A stretch of DNA of 47,487 bases from Prolixibacteraceae bacterium (GTDB lineage Bacteria; Bacteroidota; Bacteroidia; Bacteroidales; Prolixibacteraceae), in contig JANXYV010000225.1 of assembly GCA_025355875.1 (NCBI GenBank), positions 1-47,487 on the forward strand. The letters run 5' to 3'. The notes below the pieces were generated by a model, which was not told where the DNA came from, searched no databases, and saw nothing but the letters and a program-made list of their open reading frames with translations. Made by a program: the position numbers and the translations under genes. Below are positions 42,422 through 47,487 of the stretch, one piece after another (within the stretch, counting starts at the first letter, position 1; every line of letters starts with the position of its first letter).

Positions 42422-45160
42422 TTAGTTTCGTTTGCGTGTTTTTTTCTCTTTTTCAAATAAAGTACCCCTGTTTTTTTCTTCGTCTATCATTTGCTCATAC
42501 AATTTAAACAGGTATTCCAGGCGTTCTTCGTCGCTTTCGAAAGGGCGGCTGCGGTAACAACGCTCTACGGCCAAATCGTTTTGGCGGTGAGCTTCGCGCA
42601 AACCTTCGGGCATTTTATCGGGGTCGTAAAGTTGTGCTAAGGTTTTTTCACTGTGTTTTTCACGTTCTTCCAAAATGCGGTAAACATGGGTTTCTAATTC
42701 CTGCTTTTGGGCTTCCGAAATGAGCGGAAATGGAAAAGTATTATAACAAACAGAAGTAGAATAGCGAATACTTGTTCCTAAATAACCCCCAACTTTTTTA
42801 ACCCAGATATTATGAATCTTTGATAATAAAATTCCTAACAGAAAAGGTTTTGCATTATAAATAGCCTGTGCAGAATCAGATATTATAGTTGTGTCATCTA
42901 AAAAGCCAAATGGTATATATTCTCTTCTTTCTGATGATACTCTAGGAATGATAATGGAATTGCCCTTTTGATGACTTCTTTGAGCCAGTTTATGGGATAT
43001 TTTACTATATTGGTTTGTTGTCTTTGCCTTAGACTCCACTCTAAACCTATAGACTTGTTCGATTCTTTCATTAATTAGCGGAATAGTTTTGGCAAGCTCT
43101 AAATCTTCATCTTCTATCCAGAGACAGTATCGAATCTTTCCATTTATATACTCTTCAGCCCCTAAAAAACTCTTTAAAAGTTTTTCACTTTCAGGATAAG
43201 CGAAGCACAAGTCGTTCTTTTCATTAGCAGATAAAATTAAATTGCCACCATCTCTTGCCATGTTTCCCATTACCATGAAAGGGAGATTGTTTATTGGAGT
43301 CTTAGCTTCTTTGACAATAATGGACTTTCCTTCAGTTAAGTACGGTGTTATATTTTCGACATTCCTTGATATTGCAGAATTAAATATTTGTTTGAGATTC
43401 TTTTGTGAATTTTGGACTCCAATTATTACACAGATGACTCCTGCCTTGTCCTTTGCATTATTTGCCCACTTAAATGCTTGATGGGCAAAACTAATTTCTT
43501 GCCCTTTTTTAAAAATTTCAGGCCAAAAATATGCGATTTGGCTACCCTGAGAAATTGAACTTGTTGTTACAAAAGCAAACTTTGATTCAGTCCCTTTAAT
43601 AAATCTTGAAGCCTTCAAAAACCAACATAAAATATAGTCAGAATCTTTATATTCTTCCTTCGCATTAAACACAATCGCCATATCGCGCTTTTGAGACTCA
43701 TTTTGATTTCTTGCCCCTAAATACGGAGGATTCCCCATGATATAAATCTCATCGCCTTCCTTTCTTGGGCAAACCTGTTCCCAATCCAAACGGCAGGCGT
43801 TACCATGTACAATGTTGCCGGTTTCTTTTAAAGGCAGGGCAGGTTTGGTACGGCCAAAGGCAGCAAAAAACTCGCGGTTCATTTGGTGCTCGGCCAGCCA
43901 TAGCGAGAGGGTGGCTACTTCGTGGGCAAAATCGTCGAGTTCGATACCATAAAAATTACCTAATGAAATACCCGAAAATTGGTTGGAATGGAATTGATTA
44001 GTCCGGTCGATTTCTTTAAAAATCTTCATTTCCAAACGGCGCAATTCTTTGTAGGCAATAATCAGGAAGTTTCCACTACCGCATGCCGGGTCGAACAGCT
44101 TGATTTTCCAAATGCGTTGCAATAAAGCATTCAGCTTTTTAATGTTGCCCCTCCTATCCGGCGGGCAGGCTTTTGCGGCTTCAAATTCTTCGTATAAATC
44201 GTTCAGGAAAAGTGGTTCAATTACTTTCATAATGTTGGGGACACTGGTATAGTGCATACCCAATCCTCCACGGTGTTCGGGCGTAATCACGGCCTGAATC
44301 ATGGACCCGAAAATATCGGGGTTAATATCTTTCCACTGTAATTCGCCGCTTTCAATGGCAACCTGACGGCTCCGGCGTGTAAAAACAGGTGCCTGATGTG
44401 CATTTCTGAACAAACCACCATTCACATAAGGAAATGCGGATAGATAAGCTGGCAGTTCGACTCCGCTCACTGACCGGCGCTGACTTTGCTCGGTATTCAT
44501 TACCTCAAACAACTTGTTGAGGTAAATGTGTAAATCGCTGCCGTCCTGTTGTGTATGACTACTGATACCATGCGTGAATTGACTTTTTTCAAAGATGCCG
44601 GTATCTTCAGCAAAAAAGCAAAACAACAAGCGCGAAAGGAATACATTCAGGTTGTGTACTTTTTCGGTGGTATCGGTCGGATTATCTTTTTTTATTTCAT
44701 CGTACAACTTTGCCATTCGTTCGGCGGCTTTCACATCTGCCGGATTCTCGAATTGCTGTTGGGCTTTTTCCATTCCGGCCAAAGGCAAAAAGAAATCGAA
44801 ATGCCTGGCTAGTTCAAGGATTGGAATGTCTAAAGTATCAGAAGTTTTGCAGTCGATTGCCAGCAAAGTTTCAAAATCGGTAACCACAATAAAACGCGGA
44901 TCGTGTTTTAACGATTTTCCATTGGTTTTGATATTGTCAATCAGTTCGTGTAAATCATCATTTTCAACTGCCTTGAAAAACAGTTTCTTTTTCCATGCAA
45001 TTTCACCTTCCGCTTTCGATAGATTTAAACCGCCCTGTTGCAGCCGGGTAATGGATGCTTTAGGCTGACCATAAGCCAAAAGAAGATCGTAAATAAAAGT
45101 GTCTTTGTTGAAATTGCTAATTAGCTGCTGAAGGTTTGCTTCTATTTGGGTTAGGTTCAT
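42422..45160 (-). CDS. MmeI-like DNA (adenine-N6) methyltransferase, no visible nuclease motif
   Basis: 912 residues. MmeI-type order: N-terminal domain (1-150), helical spacer (about 160-330), methyltransferase with SAM motif I FDPACGSGNF (356-365) and catalytic motif IV MGNPPY (475-480), target-recognition region, C-terminal helical part. Conserved family text IEPLFL, ELRRLEMKI, YGIELDDFAHEVATLSLWLA and RSYIKGTESKFAFVTT-type strands are present. In real type IIL/IIG enzymes residues 60-110 carry a PD-ExK nuclease core; here the area reads TDFETLLAIDCKTSD with no D...ExK pattern, so it is probably a methylase only. First gene of the likely methylase operon, with a 244-bp gap to the TIR gene. 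Confidence 0.9.
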   Translation of the reverse strand: MNLTQIEANLQQLISNFNKDTFIYDLLLAYGQPKASITRLQQGGLNLSKAEGEIAWKKKLFFKAVENDDLHELIDNIKTNGKSLKHDPRFIVVTDFETLLAIDCKTSDTLDIPILELARHFDFFLPLAGMEKAQQQFENPADVKAAERMAKLYDEIKKDNPTDTTEKVHNLNVFLSRLLFCFFAEDTGIFEKSQFTHGISSHTQQDGSDLHIYLNKLFEVMNTEQSQRRSVSGVELPAYLSAFPYVNGGLFRNAHQAPVFTRRSRQVAIESGELQWKDINPDIFGSMIQAVITPEHRGGLGMHYTSVPNIMKVIEPLFLNDLYEEFEAAKACPPDRRGNIKKLNALLQRIWKIKLFDPACGSGNFLIIAYKELRRLEMKIFKEIDRTNQFHSNQFSGISLGNFYGIELDDFAHEVATLSLWLAEHQMNREFFAAFGRTKPALPLKETGNIVHGNACRLDWEQVCPRKEGDEIYIMGNPPYLGARNQNESQKRDMAIVFNAKEEYKDSDYILCWFLKASRFIKGTESKFAFVTTSSISQGSQIAYFWPEIFKKGQEISFAHQAFKWANNAKDKAGVICVIIGVQNSQKNLKQIFNSAISRNVENITPYLTEGKSIIVKEAKTPINNLPFMVMGNMARDGGNLILSANEKNDLCFAYPESEKLLKSFLGAEEYINGKIRYCLWIEDEDLELAKTIPLINERIEQVYRFRVESKAKTTNQYSKISHKLAQRSHQKGNSIIIPRVSSERREYIPFGFLDDTTIISDSAQAIYNAKPFLLGILLSKIHNIWVKKVGGYLGTSIRYSTSVCYNTFPFPLISEAQKQELETHVYRILEEREKHSEKTLAQLYDPDKMPEGLREAHRQNDLAVERCYRSRPFESDEERLEYLFKLYEQMIDEEKNRGTLFEKEKKTRKRN

Positions 45161-45404
45161 TTTTGTTCGGGTTTCAAAAAATTGCGTTTTTTCCGGAAAA
45201 CGTAAATTTAGAAAAAATGAAACTATTTATTGATAATGGGGCGAAATGATTTTTAGGGGTTTGGAATCGCACTTGAAATTAACAAGAAAACGAAAGGTGT
45301 ATGTGCAAAAGCGGATTTTTACAGATAGAATTTCAACTAAGAACTGCACTTTAGGTTACTAATTTTCTTTTAACAAAGCAGGATCTCCGGCGGGTCATTG
45401 ACCG

Positions 45405-46268
45405 TTATGTGCCGTATTTCTTTTTAATATTATGAATTATAGAATCTAGTTTTTCAGAAACTCCAAAAGAACGAGATATTTGCGAATTGTTTTCTCCTGC
45501 TGATTTCAATTTTGTCATTAATTTTTTGTCCCAATATTCGATTTTATCAACAAAATTGAGATTCATTTTGGCGTCCGCATAAGAATCTGAATTTTCAAAT
45601 TTATGCATTACTGCGTAGGCCATGTTTTTACTTGTTTTTTTGTTCTTTAATAAAGAATTGAAAATATCTTCTGCTATAACATTAAAATCTACAGCTGTAA
45701 TTGCTTGAAATTTACCAATAAACCCATATGGGTCTTGACCCATTCGAACAGGAATTATAAGCAAATCTCTACCTAAAGCTAGACCAATTTCTTGATCTGT
45801 CCATTTGCTTTCATGAAAGCCTGAAATCATTAATGCAACTAATGCATCACATGTCCTTAATGCCATTTCAATTTCATTTTGCCATTCTTTGGTTGGTTCA
45901 ATATCTGTATGTGCTACAAAGCTAGATATGCCATACTTTTCAAGTTTATCTTTCAGTTTCTGAGCGTTAATTTTATCAGAAGCTAAATGAGAAATAAACA
46001 ATTTAAAATATCCATCCTTCCAAAAGGTTGGATTTAATTCAGATTCGCTCGAATCGATTTTTATATCTAAATGAGAGGCTAAATTAACTATGCTGTCATC
46101 ATCACCGTTTTGAATATGTATTAAGATGTAATCAAATTTATTTCCACTGAAATCATCTGTTGTAGGAAAATCAAATTGTTTAAGAGTCAAGTCGATTAAG
46201 CTCCATTCTTCAGTACTTAGATTGACGGAAATTTCCTTAATCAATTTTATTTTTTCACTAGACATCAT
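45405..46268 (-). CDS. TIR-domain protein (putative NADase effector)
   Basis: 287 residues. The N-terminal ~85 residues are unassigned (acidic, NKFDYILIHIQNGDDDSIVN). TIR domain at about 87-200: YFKLFISHLASDKINAQKLK, HTDIEPTKEWQNEIEMALR, CDALVALMISGFHESKWTDQ and EIGLALGR, with Glu160 (WTDQE) in the position of the catalytic Glu of TIR NADases. The C-terminal ~85 residues are helical. In defence systems TIR domains hydrolyse NAD+ when triggered. Neighbour 64 bp upstream is a HerA-type ATPase, the probable sensor or scaffold. Two adjacent ATGs at the start (46268, 46265) cannot be separated. Confidence 0.9.
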   Translation of the reverse strand: MMSSEKIKLIKEISVNLSTEEWSLIDLTLKQFDFPTTDDFSGNKFDYILIHIQNGDDDSIVNLASHLDIKIDSSESELNPTFWKDGYFKLFISHLASDKINAQKLKDKLEKYGISSFVAHTDIEPTKEWQNEIEMALRTCDALVALMISGFHESKWTDQEIGLALGRDLLIIPVRMGQDPYGFIGKFQAITAVDFNVIAEDIFNSLLKNKKTSKNMAYAVMHKFENSDSYADAKMNLNFVDKIEYWDKKLMTKLKSAGENNSQISRSFGVSEKLDSIIHNIKKKYGT

Positions 46269-46332
46269 AATATTATTGTTCGCTTTTATCAGTATGGTAA
46301 GTTATTCTCTTTTTCTTTATTTCCTCTTTTCA

Positions 46333-47487
46333 CTATTCAATTATATCAATAATTGGGTTCGTCTTAAAATTAGGTGTTGATGAATCTGGTTTAATTTGAG
46401 GTTTGTCTATTTTCATCATTACGGGCATTGGAAAATCAACACCCATTAAAATTGCTTCTCCAGAACCAAGAACTGGTAAGAAATCAAGAGAACTTTTATT
46501 TGCTGATGAACTTGCATTTGCAATTGATTCTTTATCGAAATGATTTATGAGTCTGTGAACAATAAAAGTTCCTATCTGGCTTAAAGTACCAGTTGGAATA
46601 TCTCTAGGCATTTGAGTTGCCAAACACAGAAACAAACCATATTTACGACATTCTTTTGCAATAGAATCAAATGAATTTAGCTTTGTTAGTTCAAAATATT
46701 CGTCTTTAACTTCCTTATTTAGATATTGATGCGCTTCATCAACAAATAGAACCAATGGAGATTTTTTAAATTTCCCATTGCGAGCTAGTTCTAATAAATA
46801 TTTTCCAATTGCATTTGCTAAAATTTCTCTTGCTTGAAAATCAAAACCGACATCTTCAAAACCAATTCTTAACATTGATTTTTGCTTTTGTAAAAAAGCT
46901 TCAATTTGTCTTATTAGCTCATTGTCAGCTAATTTTAATTTGTTGAATCCAAAGATATTTTCGAATTGAGGATTATTTATTAAGTTGTTTATTCTTAGAA
47001 TTAAACTAATACAGTTGTTTAAATGTGTATCATTCCTATCACCCCATTTACCGGGATTATTTCTATCAACATCCCAGATGCATTCATTCACAATTTGAAC
47101 TGACAAAGCCTTAATATCAAAATCTGAATCCAGCCCTTCAATTTCATGGATATATTTATTGTAAACTTTATTGAAGGGCCTCATAAGTTGTCCTCTTTTC
47201 AATATTGTGCCGTTGTTGACCTTTATATCTTCATACTTATTGTCACTAGTTTTTATTGAAAAAGTATCTTCGTCAGCTTTTTTAATAAAATCATTATCCA
47301 GCTTCTCGTTTAATATTTTAAGAACTTTAAGTGATTTAATCGCTTCCTGTTTATAACAATTAAGAAGTAGTCCACCTTTCAGTCGAAAAGTATACCACTT
47401 AGTCATCATAGAATGAGAATATAATCTCATTTTTAAAACATGATAAGTATGTATACAAAACAAGAAATCATTATTCGGAGCCACCGT
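46333..47487 (-). CDS. HerA/FtsK-type ATPase, C-terminal part
   Basis: The frame runs off the right edge; at least 383 codons are visible and the Walker A region lies outside. Visible: Walker B LVLFVDEAHQYLNKE (244-258 of the visible part), KECRKYGLFLCLATQMPRDI (HerA sensor-like Gln and following loop), IGTFIVHRL (Arg finger region), and GSGEAILMGVDFPMPVMM, all typical of the HerA C-terminal half. HerA-type ATPases form hexamers. Paired with effectors (SIR2, DUF4297, others) they form antiphage systems; here the partner is the TIR gene 64 bp downstream. A GTG at 47484 is not a believable start. Confidence 0.88.
   Translation of the reverse strand, partial: TVAPNNDFLFCIHTYHVLKMRLYSHSMMTKWYTFRLKGGLLLNCYKQEAIKSLKVLKILNEKLDNDFIKKADEDTFSIKTSDNKYEDIKVNNGTILKRGQLMRPFNKVYNKYIHEIEGLDSDFDIKALSVQIVNECIWDVDRNNPGKWGDRNDTHLNNCISLILRINNLINNPQFENIFGFNKLKLADNELIRQIEAFLQKQKSMLRIGFEDVGFDFQAREILANAIGKYLLELARNGKFKKSPLVLFVDEAHQYLNKEVKDEYFELTKLNSFDSIAKECRKYGLFLCLATQMPRDIPTGTLSQIGTFIVHRLINHFDKESIANASSSANKSSLDFLPVLGSGEAILMGVDFPMPVMMKIDKPQIKPDSSTPNFKTNPIIDIIE

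Noticed and set aside
1-47487. CRISPR array, rRNA, retron or diversity-generating retroelement
   Set aside because: No regularly spaced repeats, no Cas or reverse-transcriptase motifs, no rRNA-like sequence; the G-rich block lacks equal spacers.

Overview
The window reads as chromosomal DNA of an AT-rich member of the Bacteroidota. The signs are SusC/SusD pairs, an ECF sigma/FecR pair, lipoproteins with a short hydrophobic leader and Cys, and type IX secretion (T9SS) C-terminal sorting domains. No 16S rRNA or other taxonomic marker is present, so placement below phylum (perhaps Marinilabiliales/Bacteroidales) is inference.

Region 1 (1-2460) is a mosaic edge. It holds the start of an AAA_14-type ATPase (minus strand), one small hypothetical gene, a DUF2779 C-terminal remnant, and repeated non-coding modules made of a TTGTCAATATTGACAA-type palindrome, tRNA 3'-end fragments and CTGGAGTGCCC boxes.

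Region 2 (2464-34168) is a complete polysaccharide utilisation locus (PUL), all on the plus strand. It starts with an ECF sigma factor and a FecR-type anti-sigma factor, followed by a SusC with an STN signalling domain, SusD, a second SusC (no STN or carboxypeptidase-like domain) and a second SusD. Then come a GH31 enzyme (MYORG-like), a protein made of three copies of an unnamed ~165-residue domain, a DUF5018-like lipoprotein, GH95, a sialate-O-acetylesterase-like protein, a DUF4978-like barrel lipoprotein, a GH2 beta-galactosidase, a second SGNH esterase, and two paralogous DUF4832-like barrel proteins. The locus closes with a strong intrinsic terminator. GH95, GH2, GH31 and two esterases together suggest an O-acetylated, fucosylated and/or galactosylated glycan. 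No recognisable endo-acting enzyme or lyase is present, so the three unassigned barrels are the best candidates for backbone cleavage.

Region 3 (34169-36871) is scar tissue. It holds a frameshifted, truncated IS4-type transposase, a perfect 18-bp hairpin, another copy of the palindrome/tRNA-fragment module (here with the tRNA's own terminator), and a G-rich imperfect repeat region with no convincing genes. Together with region 1 this suggests that the PUL sits inside, or was built up next to, a tRNA-targeted integrative island.

Region 4 (36872-47487) is a defence-like island, entirely on the minus strand. In transcription order it holds a HerA-type ATPase (cut by the window edge), a TIR-domain protein, an MmeI-like adenine methyltransferase without a visible nuclease motif, a 165-residue Cys-rich protein, a Schlafen/AlbA_2 plus GHKL-like ATPase, an SF2 helicase, and a T5orf172/GIY-YIG protein. 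The last five look like one system (methylase, ATPase, helicase, candidate nuclease). HerA-TIR looks like a separate two-gene NADase-type abortive system analogous to SIR2-HerA. The items most worth following up are the repeated T9SS-linked domain, the two defence modules, and the att-like tRNA fragments bracketing the PUL.
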